DNA from: Morchella semilibera
Taxonomy: Eukaryota; Ascomycota; Pezizomycetes; Pezizales; Morchellaceae
Length of the DNA: 64,000 nt
Direction: 5' to 3'
Assembly (NCBI GenBank): GCA_009192285.1
Contig: CM018603.1
Location: 2,596,588-2,660,587 of the forward strand
Below are positions 27,572 through 37,986 of this stretch, in pieces; positions within the stretch are counted from its first letter, which is position 1; each line of letters opens with the position of its first letter. Both the position numbers and the translations under genes were made by a program. The notes beneath the pieces are model-generated. The model did not search any database and was not told where the DNA came from. It saw nothing but the letters and a program-made list of their open reading frames with translations.

Positions 27572-30500
27572 CTAGCTCCTGATAGGCCGAGGTTTCGAAG
27601 GATATTGGTCATGAAAGGCTTTCCTAATATCAGGACTATGCTCCAAATCACCCGAGGGTTGCCAGGACGGTTCTTCATATCCAGCATATCTAACCAAGTA
27701 CTCCACCTTTCGCCCCCTCTTCCGCGAATCCAATATCTCCGCTACTTCCCATTCAGTTTCTCCTTCAACTTCTACCGGTGGGGGTGGTTCAACAATTTGT
27801 CCGGGAACAGGATCCCCAACTGTAGGCGATAATAATGAAACATGAAATACCGGATGTATTTTCATAGAGGCAGGTAATTCCAATTCGTAGGTATAAGGGC
27901 TCACAATTCGTTTGACCGGATAGGGGCCAATTTGTTTCCAGTCAAGTTTTTTCGAGGGTCGTTTTGTTTCAATATTTCTAGTCGAGAGCCAGACAAAATC
28001 GCCGACCGCATATCGAGGTGCCGGGGTTCGGTGTAGATTGGCCATCTCCTCCTGTATCTTCTGCGCCCTCAGGCTAAACATCTCGCTTTTCAGAAAATCA
28101 AACACCTGAGACATCTCTCGTGCCAACCCATTAGCCTGGTCCTCATTCACCGTCTGCCCGTGCTGTAAGGGTCCAAATGTCATCCTCGGGTGTCTCCCAT
28201 AATTAGCCTGGAAGGGGGACATATTGGTAGTTTCGGAAATGTGATTATTAGTAGCAAATTCAGCCAGAGGTAAAAAGTCCGCCCAGTTATCCTGTTGATA
28301 TGATACATAACTGCGGAGGTATTGCTCCATAATCGCATTGGTCCTTTCTGTTTGTCCATCGGTCTGAGGATGAAATGCTGTAGAATAGCGAGGGGCAATT
28401 TCCAGTCGTTCGCAGAGAACTTTCCAAAATTCAGCAGTAAACTGTGTCCCTCGATCGGAAACAATAGTCTCGGGTAACCCATGTAACTTCCATACCTGCT
28501 CCAGGTATAGACGAGACAGATCCCTGGCGTTAACATTCTCCGTCATGGGGATCAAATGCTTCATCTTTGTCAACCGATCCACCACTACTAGAATGGCATT
28601 AAATCCATGACTCTCCGGAAGTCCTGTTACAAAATCCATCGTGACATCCGTCCAGGGTCCTTTGGGCACCAATAATGGGCGCAGAACTCCTTGTAGAGGA
28701 TTATGGTTCGTTTTGCTTCGCCGACAGATATGACAATTCTGAACATAGCGGTCTGTATATTTCCGCATGGTCGGCCAATAATACTTCCGGCTGAGAAGTT
28801 CCAAAGTCTTTGATCGTCCAGGATGTCCAGCCGAAGGTTTATCGTGATACTCTCGTAGCAGATAGAGCTTGAGTTCGTCAAAGTCAGGAACGTAGAGAGT
28901 ATTCCGGTAAAGCAATAACCCCTCCTCACTTTTCCTGCATTCCGCAAACGAAATCTCTTTCGATTGTCGAACACCGTCTCGAAGCATAGATAAAATTTTA
29001 CTTGGGAAGCTATCACACTGGTAAGCTTTGTTAAATAAATCAAGTACGGGAGACGATCCTTCAGCGGGTTCATTTGACAAAGAACCCGCCAACAAACTTA
29101 TCTTTGCATCTAAATTCTCTTTCTTCAAAACCACCCGACTTTGTTGTTCCAATCTCTCATCCCCTTCCTTCGGTAAATCCTTAGGCCTTCTGGTCAAAAT
29201 GTCGACCTTCCTTCCCTGCTTCCCGGGCCTATATTGAATAACAAAATTAAATCGAGACAAAAACTCCGCCCAACGGGTTTGCCGCCGATTCAGCAATTTG
29301 GTTGACATAAAGTACTCAAGATTACGATGGTCTGTGAGCACTTTAACTTGAAACTGAGCTGTCTCCAAATGAGGTCTCCATTCCTCAAAGCAACGAATAA
29401 TAGCCAGTAACTCTTTGTCATAGATTTCATAATTGCATTCCGCCGGCGAGTGTGTCTTGGAAAAGAAAGCAACTGGGTGAAGTATTCCTTCATCGTCCCG
29501 TTGTGATAATATCCCTGCCGACACATAGTCTGATGCATCTGTTTCCATAATAAATTCCTTCTCAGGGTCCGGGTGCATCAGCACTGGAGCGGTGGTAAAG
29601 GCAGTCTTAAGTCTTTGAAACGCTTGCTCGACCTTCTGAGTCCACTCAAATCGCACATGTTTTTTCGTCAGAGCAGTCAATGGCCGAGCCACCCGGGAAT
29701 AAGCATAAATAAAGCGTCGATAAAAATTGGCAAACCCAAGAAACTCCTGAACCTCCTTCACTGTCTTCGGCTCCTCCCAGTCCACAATTGTCTGTACTTT
29801 AGCAGGATCCATCTTCATTCCTCCAGGGGTCAAAATCATGCCCAAATATTTTGTTTCCTGTACACTAAATTCGCATTTCTCTGGTTTTAGATGGACCTCA
29901 TTAGCTTCCAAGGCTTCCAGTACTTGTCGCACATCCTGTTGGTGTTGTTCCAAGGTCTCCGAATAGATGAGAATATCATCCAGGTAGGCTGTAGCGCAAC
30001 GGTCCAGAAAGGGGCGCAGGATATCATTAATCCAACGTTGAAAAGTAGCCGGTGCATTGGTTAAACCAAAAGGCATCACCAAATATTCCCAATGTCCATA
30101 GCGGGTCCTAAAAGCCGTTTTCCACTCGTCTCCTTCCTTAATCCTAATCTGATTATAGCCCCAACGTAGATCCAGCTTGGTGAAATAATTAGCTCGGGCC
30201 AGGTTGGCCATCGTTTCCGGTGTAAGGGGAAGAGGATATCGATCCTTAACCGTAATAGCATTTAGCTTCCTATAATCGACGCACAAACGTAGGGACCCAT
30301 CAGCTTTCTTAACAAATAGTACCGGAGCACCAGCTGGTGAGTTGCTGGACCGAAGAAATCCTTTCTGCAGGTTATCGGCCAAATAATCTCTCAACGCCTT
30401 CAACTCCTCCCGCGACATACTATACATGGGACCAAAGGGTGGTGCTGTTCCTTCCTGGAGCTTGATCTCATGGTCGTAAGGACGATGTGGCGGTAGCCTA

Positions 30501-31174
30501 GAGGCATTGGTCTCATCAAACAACTGTCGGAACCGCTGGTAATCAATTGGGATCGTTCCATCAGGATTAGCAGGCATCTCCAATATTTTATTGACAGTAT
30601 ATAAAGTGGTCGAATAAACCTGGACAGTAGGATCTTGGGAAATCTTTTTAAACGATCGAGGAGTAACTGCCGAAATATGGGTAACCGGCCTCTCTGGTGG
30701 TGGTGTTGAAATCCCCCGAGCAACAATAGGTTTGCGGTTGGCTATGCAGTGTTCCAGACATACTGAGGACTGGAAGCGAATTTCATTCCTCCCGCTATCG
30801 ATAACAACTCCATGTCTCCTCATCCATGGTATTCCCATCACAATCGGATAGTGTCCCAATTTTGTAACAAAGAAAGGACATTCCTCCACATGTCCATTAA
30901 TCTCCAGCTCCAATGTCACCTTCTTAATTACTTTTCCTGACTCAATAGGTCTTCCATCAATCACATCGATCTCCCTCTCAGTCCTTAAGTTCTTCATCTT
31001 CAATTCATGGCGGCGCACAAAGTCTTCATCAATAAATGCATATCCCGACGCTCCAGTATCAATCAGGGCATAGGTGGGTACAATAGATTTTTTATTTTGC
31101 GAAATAGAACAAACTACAATCAATTGATTCCCATCCATCTCCCCTTCCGATACTGAAAACGTAGAAATAGACAC
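27572..31174 (-). CDS. pol: Gypsy pol polyprotein (chromovirus)
   Basis: An open frame of about 1200 residues. In order: an aspartic protease with IDTGASG near residue 39; reverse transcriptase (about 250-430) with FTKLDLRWGYNQIRI and YLDDILIYS near 397; RNase H with TDASDY near 545; integrase with a His-His-Cys-Cys finger (HPGRS, CHICRRSK) and a DDE core including VTMDFVTGLP and SDRGTQF; and a C-terminal chromodomain (VAEILDSRKRGRKVEYLVRY, WQPSGDL). Chromodomains in this family steer integration toward particular chromatin. It follows gag in a different frame; how the two are coupled in translation cannot be read from the sequence. Confidence 0.96.
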   Translation of the reverse strand: MSISTFSVSEGEMDGNQLIVVCSISQNKKSIVPTYALIDTGASGYAFIDEDFVRRHELKMKNLRTEREIDVIDGRPIESGKVIKKVTLELEINGHVEECPFFVTKLGHYPIVMGIPWMRRHGVVIDSGRNEIRFQSSVCLEHCIANRKPIVARGISTPPPERPVTHISAVTPRSFKKISQDPTVQVYSTTLYTVNKILEMPANPDGTIPIDYQRFRQLFDETNASRLPPHRPYDHEIKLQEGTAPPFGPMYSMSREELKALRDYLADNLQKGFLRSSNSPAGAPVLFVKKADGSLRLCVDYRKLNAITVKDRYPLPLTPETMANLARANYFTKLDLRWGYNQIRIKEGDEWKTAFRTRYGHWEYLVMPFGLTNAPATFQRWINDILRPFLDRCATAYLDDILIYSETLEQHQQDVRQVLEALEANEVHLKPEKCEFSVQETKYLGMILTPGGMKMDPAKVQTIVDWEEPKTVKEVQEFLGFANFYRRFIYAYSRVARPLTALTKKHVRFEWTQKVEQAFQRLKTAFTTAPVLMHPDPEKEFIMETDASDYVSAGILSQRDDEGILHPVAFFSKTHSPAECNYEIYDKELLAIIRCFEEWRPHLETAQFQVKVLTDHRNLEYFMSTKLLNRRQTRWAEFLSRFNFVIQYRPGKQGRKVDILTRRPKDLPKEGDERLEQQSRVVLKKENLDAKISLLAGSLSNEPAEGSSPVLDLFNKAYQCDSFPSKILSMLRDGVRQSKEISFAECRKSEEGLLLYRNTLYVPDFDELKLYLLREYHDKPSAGHPGRSKTLELLSRKYYWPTMRKYTDRYVQNCHICRRSKTNHNPLQGVLRPLLVPKGPWTDVTMDFVTGLPESHGFNAILVVVDRLTKMKHLIPMTENVNARDLSRLYLEQVWKLHGLPETIVSDRGTQFTAEFWKVLCERLEIAPRYSTAFHPQTDGQTERTNAIMEQYLRSYVSYQQDNWADFLPLAEFATNNHISETTNMSPFQANYGRHPRMTFGPLQHGQTVNEDQANGLAREMSQVFDFLKSEMFSLRAQKIQEEMANLHRTPAPRYAVGDFVWLSTRNIETKRPSKKLDWKQIGPYPVKRIVSPYTYELELPASMKIHPVFHVSLLSPTVGDPVPGQIVEPPPPVEVEGETEWEVAEILDSRKRGRKVEYLVRYAGYEEPSWQPSGDLEHSPDIRKAFHDQYPSKPRPIRS

Positions 31175-31212
31175 CTTAGAAAAAACTTTAGGAGGTCCCT
31201 GGGCTATGCCGC

Positions 31213-32454
31213 TTAGGCCAGGGACGAATCTTTTAACTCCTCCTCATCTGACGATAAATCTTCCTCCTTTTCCTTCTTCTCCTTCTTCGCTTCCAGCAAT
31301 GCTCCCCTCATCCTGGGTGCTGTCCTTCCCGAAGGCGAAAGCTTACAGTCTCTAACCAAATGTCCAACCCCCCCGCAATAATAACAACGATTCTCCACAC
31401 GACGTGCCTCCCTTTCTCTGGGATCCGGGCGACGATAACTATTAGACAAGTCCATCGGGACAGCTCCCCCAGGAGTATAGGAAGGGTGGGCCGCTGGCGC
31501 AGCACTCTTCGGTGGTGGTTGGGGTGGTCCTCGTACGACTGGAGATGTTGCTGGTGCAACGGGGGGACGAGGAGCAAAGGGACGCGGAGCAGGGGCACTC
31601 GGAATCTGAAAACGAAATCTCCCCATCCTGGCCTGTAGCGCCCGTTGCTTATTATCAAGACGTTGAAGGAGCAGCCCGCAGTCCTTAATCGTTGTTGGTG
31701 TTTCATTCTGAATCATCAGGGCCATTAGGTCCTGGTTAAGTCCCTCCAACAAACATTCAATCTTAGCCGCCTCGTTGAACTCAGAGTCGGCAGCATATCG
31801 CTGAAACTCTGCAAAGTACTCAGAAAAGGTGCGTTGGCGCTGCCTGATCTCCCTCAAATTACGAGCGGCGGTGGCGGCGCGATCTGGATCCCCAAAAGCA
31901 TTATCCAAAATCTCAAAAAACTCCGCCATGGAATCAAGAGCGATTCCTTCATCCGTAATATAAACTAAAAATTGATCCGCCGCCGGTCCCTCTAGTCGAG
32001 AAATGGAATACGCAAGTTGTTGAGCCGCAGTAGGAAAGCGATCCAAATTAGCCGTGAGCTTAATCTGAAGTTGTCTCTGGAAGGTCCTGAGAGTCTTGCG
32101 ATCGCCCCGGTATTTCTCCGGGTCAGGAAGCTTCTCTGATTTAGATGGCTTGGTTAAGTCGTCGTGGAGCTCCTCTAAACCTCCTTTGACTCCTTCTTGC
32201 AACTTCTTGATCTTAGCCCGTAGTCCCTGGATTTCTTTATGGAACTCGGCCCGGCCTTGTTCGGTTTCAGAGTGATGGGTGGTGATGTCGACCGCATATT
32301 GCTGGACCCCTTCGTGCGCTCTTTGAAGGAGGGCATACGCTTGCTTTGCTTCTTCCGTTGCGGCGGGGTCCACTTCAGGGTGAGCGACAAAGAACCCTTC
32401 GAGATCCGTATGGAGCTTTTGATAATCAAATGCATTGGTAGCTGGAGAGGTCAT
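31213..32454 (-). CDS. gag: Gypsy gag protein
   Basis: A frame of 413 residues directly downstream of the 5' LTR in element orientation. It has an N-terminal helical part likely to form coiled coil, a Retrotrans_gag-type core (about residues 100-270), a Pro/Ala-rich linker, the zinc knuckle CYYCGGVGHLVRDC near residue 360, and an acidic Lys/Glu-rich tail. It is the structural nucleocapsid-type protein of the particle. Confidence 0.93.
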   Translation of the reverse strand: MTSPATNAFDYQKLHTDLEGFFVAHPEVDPAATEEAKQAYALLQRAHEGVQQYAVDITTHHSETEQGRAEFHKEIQGLRAKIKKLQEGVKGGLEELHDDLTKPSKSEKLPDPEKYRGDRKTLRTFQRQLQIKLTANLDRFPTAAQQLAYSISRLEGPAADQFLVYITDEGIALDSMAEFFEILDNAFGDPDRAATAARNLREIRQRQRTFSEYFAEFQRYAADSEFNEAAKIECLLEGLNQDLMALMIQNETPTTIKDCGLLLQRLDNKQRALQARMGRFRFQIPSAPAPRPFAPRPPVAPATSPVVRGPPQPPPKSAAPAAHPSYTPGGAVPMDLSNSYRRPDPREREARRVENRCYYCGGVGHLVRDCKLSPSGRTAPRMRGALLEAKKEKKEKEEDLSSDEEELKDSSLA

Positions 32455-32515
32455 GGTAGACTATGGTGCGAGGAACTCGGACTGTGCCAGTCGAGTGAGA
32501 ATGGTCTCGTCTTAG

Positions 32516-33146
32516 TGTGACGGAGTAACCCGACGCAAAGAAGAATATGACAATGATGACGCAGAAGAACCCAAGGGGCACGCCGAGCGACGAGGAGACT
32601 GACGAAGACAAGGGCAACACCGGGCAGGCACAAGTACAGGCACCGGCGAAGGTAAAGGCAAGGGCAAAGACACAAGGACACAGGACAGGGAGAGTGAGGA
32701 CCAGATGGACCTCAACGAGAACGATGAGAAATGCTATGAGTTTCCTCTGGTCAGAGGATCAAGTATTTGGTACGAGAGGCTATGGCTTAGAAATAGGAGT
32801 AGATTCCTATGTACCGAGATAACAGGAAGACGAGACAGAGAGAAAAGAAAGAAAGAACTAAAGAAAACATCTATCCCCGCCATTTAACACACCTCCTCTA
32901 CTAGTCCGCTATGACTCACACTTTCACTCATAGAACCTCATAGAAACCCGTCGCTACCACACCCCGTAATCCTCCCCACCATCTCCGCTATTTTACATTA
33001 CCAATCCATCACGCCATCGAACCTCCCAGAACCCAATGACGACAGCCTCCACCTCGCACTCCCCGCTCTCGCTTAACATTTCCCCAACAACCACAAGCGT
33101 GCATTGCCTACCGAACTATCGGAACAAATGCCAAGACGCCGGTACA
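32516..33146 (-). repeat. 5' LTR of the gypsy element
   Basis: A 631-base LTR that should carry the element promoter. It is flanked on the right by the ATACG target duplication (33147-33151). I could not assign a tRNA primer-binding site in the bases adjoining its inner end. Confidence 0.95.
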
Positions 33147-33151
33147 ATACG

Positions 33152-34094
33152 TATATACATATAGCGAGAAGCGAGAAGCAAGGTTCAAGGAGATGAATAC
33201 ATACATCAACTTGAATCATTGATCAAATGATCCTATGGCTCAGGTTAACCTGAATGAACTATCAAATCAACCACTCCGCACTCTGAATCTCTGGAAATAG
33301 AGTATTCATAGTTAGTTTTAAATAGTATATCGCGAACATGCCAGTTTCAGAGTCTTTAGATGAGATTTAGATATAAGATGAACTATAGTCATACTGAATA
33401 CTAGTAGGAACAAATCCAGGTTACGTACACTACCATATTTCTTATAGTTAGTATTTTTATGGTTGCAGCACTAGTGTGGTATTCTTATAGCATTATTTTG
33501 TATCTAGTAGTATTATAGTTTAACTTAAGTATTTATATGAATTTGCATTCATTTTGAATGCGAGTTGACTTCAAGAACATGATACTACTGCATGACACAT
33601 GATATCGCTGTCATGTAAATAATATCTTCATTTTTATGGGTACTATTTTGACTTCGGCAAAACTAAGACAAGCGGCAGTGCTAGAGCCTCCAAAACAGCC
33701 CGATTTTTGGTACTGTACGTATGCGCCCTTGATTGATTGATTGATACTTCATAAGTACGCGTACCCGTGTGTGCCCTTGAGATCAAACGGCTGGTTTAAT
33801 TTATTCGTCTGACATTACCCAACTACGCAGTTACGAGGCATATGGTCTAGCTAGTACATGTAACGGATGTGCAATGTAGATATGGGCACAATCCCACTTT
33901 CACGAAAACTGGAATGTAGTTTATTCGGTAAATTTAATACATCAACTATGTGGTAATCGGAGCTACCAACGGACCAGCTCCCTTTTCGAGTGGTATACCA
34001 TAGATAGAAATTCATCATTGATTTGAGTATGGTAATCCGCTTTGTTTGCGGATTATTCCATAAACACTATGGGTATGGTTTAGTAATGGCTATT
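33152..34094. other. Intergenic region
   Basis: No gene seen. It contains an ATTG tetranucleotide run near 33731 and a short hairpin at 34028-34062 (TATGGTAATCCGC pairing with GCGGATTATTCCATA, one mismatch or bulge). Confidence 0.55.
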
Positions 34095-35467
34095 TTATAG
34101 GTACTTGGCAATTGGGTCTCCGAATGGGGGCACATACGCTGGAAGATCTGCCTTTGGCCCGGCTTCCTCCTTCAAATCCTTCAGATGACCGTCGAGAACT
34201 TTCAGTACTTGCATATCAACCCCGACTTTAGCCGCTAGGTTGATGCCATGGCCGACGTCTTTTCTGGCCAAATCTACAGCAAAAAGCGGCTAAAGGTGTT
34301 TTATACTACTGGTTAGAATAAGCTAACCTTGAGGAGGACCCGGGCTCGATGTAAAATATTGATATGAATGAAGGCGATAGGCCAAAGAAGAGAATGGGCA
34401 AGTACATGTAGCCTTTTGGACTTTCATATGTTATTTTCTTACCTGTTTGCATCAAGCTCGGGTCCTGCTGTCGTACGGTATATAAAAATGGAGGGTGTTT
34501 ACCTCATCACGCATGTAATCGCCAGTCATCATCCGGGTAGAATACGCAGCATAGGGTCCAGGAAACATTGCTTCGAAAAATTGGTGCAAAGCTTCAGATC
34601 CCAGACCAGACTTCTCCGCAAAGACGTGTCCCTCTGCAATGGTCTCAACCTATAAATTTGCGTTTCTTGAGCTACCGTCTGGGATGAATTTTTAACGTGC
34701 TGAGTGCATGCATACCATCGACAGAATAATAGTATTCCCCGTGACCTTCAACAAGGTCGCCTTTCCGGGACTCTGATCGCGAAGGTCTATCGTTGCACGG
34801 GCAATACTGTAAGAAAAAAAAATCAATATGGTATTTCACTGGAAGGCTCTAGTGCTCTTACACTCCTTCGCAGTATGGAAGAACACGATCTATAGCTGCA
34901 GACGGGCCAGCAAGCACCACAATAAGTTTACCAAGGTCTGCCATGAGTGGTGCACCGAAAACTGCATTATTGATTAGCCAATGAGACACAAAAAGAACTC
35001 CTATTGGGAAAGGGGAATTACTTGGAGCGGCGACGAATTCGGCACCCCCACAACGCATTTTTTGCGCAGCAGCATCTGATGTTTCAGGCAGGATTGTCGA
35101 CGTCTCAACAAACAATTTCCCCGTCACACCACCTGGTGCCTGCAAGGCAGTATCAAGAACCAAGTTGACAGATTTATCGTCGCCAAGAGAGGTAAATATG
35201 ATATCTGCCGCTTTCACAGCTTCTTCAATTGATTCTACCACCTGAACGGAATCCGGGTTCTCTAGAGAGGCCCTGAAATCTTGGCTGCGCTGGCCCGTCC
35301 GGTTATAGATAATCAATGGCTTATCAAGATTGGCCTTTGAGACGATGTTCTTGACCATCCCCTAAATTTTTTCGAATGAATTAGTATGATATGTAAGCAA
35401 CTGTAGATACTGGGGAACTTACCCTTCCCATATTGCCCAATCCAATCCATGCTAGCTGAGCTGCCAT
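34095..35467 (-). CDS. 3-hydroxyisobutyrate-dehydrogenase-like NAD(P) oxidoreductase
   Basis: Beta-hydroxyacid dehydrogenase family enzyme (3-hydroxyisobutyrate dehydrogenase / tartronate semialdehyde reductase / GLYR1-like); the exact substrate is uncertain. Six exons on the minus strand: 35467-35423, 35361-35022, 34961-34862, 34806-34716, 34649-34503 and 34289-34095, summing to 305 residues, a normal length. Rossmann motif WIGLGNMGRG is at residues 7-16, then IIYNRT, DIIFTSLGD and FVETSTILPETS. The catalytic-type Lys-Asn signature reads GKATLLKVTGN, followed by AEGHVFAEKSGL and the C-terminal PLFAVDLARKDVGHG. No mitochondrial presequence is evident, so a valine-pathway role is not assured. 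The fifth intron is unusually long here (213 bases). A CCTCGG lies 155 bases upstream. Confidence 0.9.
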
Positions 35468-35766
35468 AATGAGATGGGTAAAATTTCCTTCGAGATGGCG
35501 TTCACTGGTTAAATTATAGTCCCCGGGGAGGCCAGAAGAACTGGTTGGCTAAGATCATATAAGGCCCAATCGTTTAGTCACGTGTAATGTCACTTCAACC
35601 GATTTCCGCCGACCAGCAGAACCTCGGGTTACCCACCCCACGGACTAAATCTTTCCCATGCTTTACAATTACACTCACGCTACGGCCGGGAGCACCCGTT
35701 CCATGCCTTTCTCCTAGAATATTCTGGAATATATATTGGACGCCTGCGGCTCTAGCTAGTATATAG
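35468..35766. other. Upstream region of the HIBADH-like gene
   Basis: No gene. It carries a CCTCGG at 35622-35627 and otherwise nothing distinctive. Confidence 0.5.
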
Positions 35767-35858
35767 CGTTTCCGAACACGACTGATATTGCATACACACA
35801 AAAAACCGCCAAGATTGACTTTTTGTATGGCATGCAATAGCGGTCGTGTTCGGAAACG
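35767..35858. repeat. Inverted repeat (hairpin)
   Basis: CGTTTCCGAACACGAC at 35767-35782 is exactly complementary to 35843-35858. The arms continue imperfectly inward through ATTGCAT. It lies 17 bases from the next element. GTTCGGAAACGT at its right edge recurs beside the hairpin at 47404-47478. Confidence 0.8.
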
Positions 35859-35875
35859 TCATGGATATACGAGTA

Positions 35876-36295
35876 TGGTTGCGGACACCTGTATCCGGAG
35901 TAGGTGCGACATCGGCTATCACTTTCCTAATCAAGTAATAACTTGGCATTTTTGTCGCCGATATATGCTCTTTTATGCCAAGATCTATCAATGATATTAA
36001 GCGGTAGTCCAATAATTGCCTAATTGGGTATTAAATGCCCAACGCTCTAGAACTATTGCCTAAATAGGCAACTTTGGGTGACATTCATTTGGTCTCTTAC
36101 CAAAAATCCAACCTTTAGAAATTCAATAACTCCACAACCATAAGTGATAAAATTAATTGGACTCTGTCATGATGTAGAGCGGAGGCTAAAGCATCATTTA
36201 ACAGAGAGAAAATGATTGTAGGTATTGTGGTTGGAAAGCCATCACCCCCCAAATGTTGGGGTCAAATGTCCTCCGGTTATAGGTGTCCGCAACCA
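35876..36295. mobile_element. TA-flanked inverted-repeat element (MITE, Tc1/mariner-like)
   Basis: A 420-base element whose ends share TGGTTGCGGACACCT and match at 23 of 25 outer bases. TA flanks both sides (35874-35875 and 36296-36297). The interior is non-coding. Confidence 0.78.
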
Positions 36296-36425
36296 TAGGT
36301 ACATAGGTGAATACAGCAATGGGGTAGAAGTATGGTGCGAGTCCTATTGGCCCCTGTTTCTACAATAATTTTCCCTACCGCTGTAGGTACATGTACCACT
36401 GAATCACTCGTTATGTACCTACCTA

Positions 36426-36511
36426 CAAGGCTCTAGGATTTACATAGTGAGTGAACGGATCTCTCCTGTCAACCCATTTAGTTCGTTCACTTAAATAAGC
36501 CCAGAGCCCTG
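36426..36511. mobile_element. TA-flanked micro-element, 86 bases
   Basis: The ends CAAGGCTCTAGG and CCAGAGCCCTG are flanked by TA (36424-36425, 36512-36513). The arms also pair further in around GTGAACG / CGTTCAC. It is related, in inverted orientation, to 42598-42653: the 42598 copy carries AAGTGAGCGAACTAAA and this one the reverse complement of AAGTGAACGAACTAAA. Confidence 0.65.
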
Positions 36512-37986
36512 TATGTGTTTCTTTGGCTAATTTTCAAGGCAGCTGTGACGTCACGATTTGGTTGATCAAACAAGACTATGAGGTTTGGGTCCTTAACTTG
36601 TTAGAAGGCCGAAATATCGAACCCAGGTCCTTCTGATCAATACCACACTGGTTTTAGCATATATCCGCTTGCATATTTTTTCCTTGGTCTCTTAACAAGT
36701 GAGCTTAACGGCAGCCCCAAGAAAAAAAAAAAAGCGAAAGGAAGAAAGGGGGGGTATATGGTCCCGATTTCCGGGCTCAACAATCAACAATGATTTAAGT
36801 GGCTTCCAAAAACTCAGTGTTGTAACTCTGAAACAGTACCACAAGCGTACAGCATTACATGTGGTCTTCAAGGCTGCAACCTTTATGATAAAATCCTCTA
36901 AGTGGTTGTAAAAGATCTTAACCAGTGAATACTCACGCGCGTCTTTGCTAAGGATTTCACCTGACTCCCCCTCTGGGGCCAGTAGTCGCGGGCAAAGGCA
37001 GTAAGGCCCGGTACCATTTGTGGCATAAGCTTAAGGTAAAGGACGGGTTGAAAGATAAGTTCGCTATCGCTGCCGCGCAGGGGTTCCATTGAGGCTCTCA
37101 CCAAAAAACCCCTGCGCAGCGATAGCGGGTGTTTGCGTAGTACCTGCTGAAAAATAAAGTATGGTCTCCAAGGTGGGCCAGAAAGTAGCCGGTTGAGACA
37201 TACTTTTTTTTTCCAGCATGTAAAGCACCTGGTACATGTATGTATGCAGCTGATTAGGATAACTTGGTATGGTGCAGGGCCCTAGATTTTGATATACTTA
37301 ACCTACCTGAGTACATGTACCTACTGTTGAGTCTCGAGTGGTGGCAAGACGTACGTAAAGCAACCAATCAGACGGCTTAGACTTGGCCTTTGAACCGACG
37401 ATAGACCGTACCGTATGTGCTTTAGATTTATCAATTGGTAAACTCGTACCACAACTGGTTTGCTGTATGTACCGTAAAATCAGAGAATCTGCTGCAGCAG
37501 GGATTACCTATACCCCTGCTGTCTCGCAACGAATTTTTCAGTTGCCCGTATGTGGGGCCGCCGAGCTGGAGGCCCCCCGTTTCTTGTGCGCATTTTTAAC
37601 CTTAACACGCCCGAGGCTTGGGTTAAAGTATTACATACAGCAAATGAGATGCCAATGCCTTGGCAAAGAAAATATATTGCCGTTGGTGACAGCTCGAAAG
37701 GACTGGATTGGCTAGACTCGTGGGAGGTCTTGATGGTTATCATAGAAGCTCGTAAAGAACGTAATGATAGGGTGGTTGCTATATAACCCCCTTGATCCGC
37801 CCCATCCTGTCTACTAGATCATTATACCATACACTCCTCAATTGATCACGCTTCCTATATTATACAGCTCCCCAATCTATTAGATCCTGCCTGATACTCG
37901 AATTGACCACAGCATCAACAAGAGCACTCATTCTACTTTTGTTCCTTTAGACAACTATTTCTATATACTGTCATCAAGCTTTGCGT
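36512..37986. other. Intergenic region upstream of the ENA-type ATPase
   Basis: No gene recognised. It contains the palindrome TGACGTCA near 36546 and a hairpin at 37062-37127. The last 200 bases are the likely promoter and leader of the ATPase gene. Confidence 0.5.
37062..37127. repeat. Inverted repeat (hairpin)
   Basis: The left arm 37062-37085 (CGCTATCGCTGC then CGCGCAGGGGTT) pairs with 37107-37127 (AACCCCTGCGCAGCGATAGC and one more base), with a 3-base bulge in the left arm and a 21-base loop. No coding capacity. Confidence 0.75.

Larger units (their letters stand above)
26920..33146 (-). mobile_element. Ty3/gypsy LTR retrotransposon, chromovirus type, looks whole
   Basis: A 6.2-kb element on the minus strand. 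Two 631-base LTRs (26920-27550 and 32516-33146) both run TG...CA and are flanked by the 5-base direct repeat ATACG (26915-26919 and 33147-33151). The order is 5' LTR, gag, pol, 3' LTR. Domain order protease, reverse transcriptase, RNase H, integrase and a C-terminal chromodomain places it among fungal chromoviruses (the MAGGY/Pyret/Tf1 group in the broad sense). The LTRs differ at about six positions (roughly 1 percent), so the insertion is young. Both reading frames look open, and I see no sign of RIP-style mutation. Confidence 0.96.

Noticed and set aside
36600-36665. Possible tRNA on the minus strand (B-box-like GGGTTCGA)
   Set aside because: No matching A box, acceptor stem or cloverleaf could be drawn.
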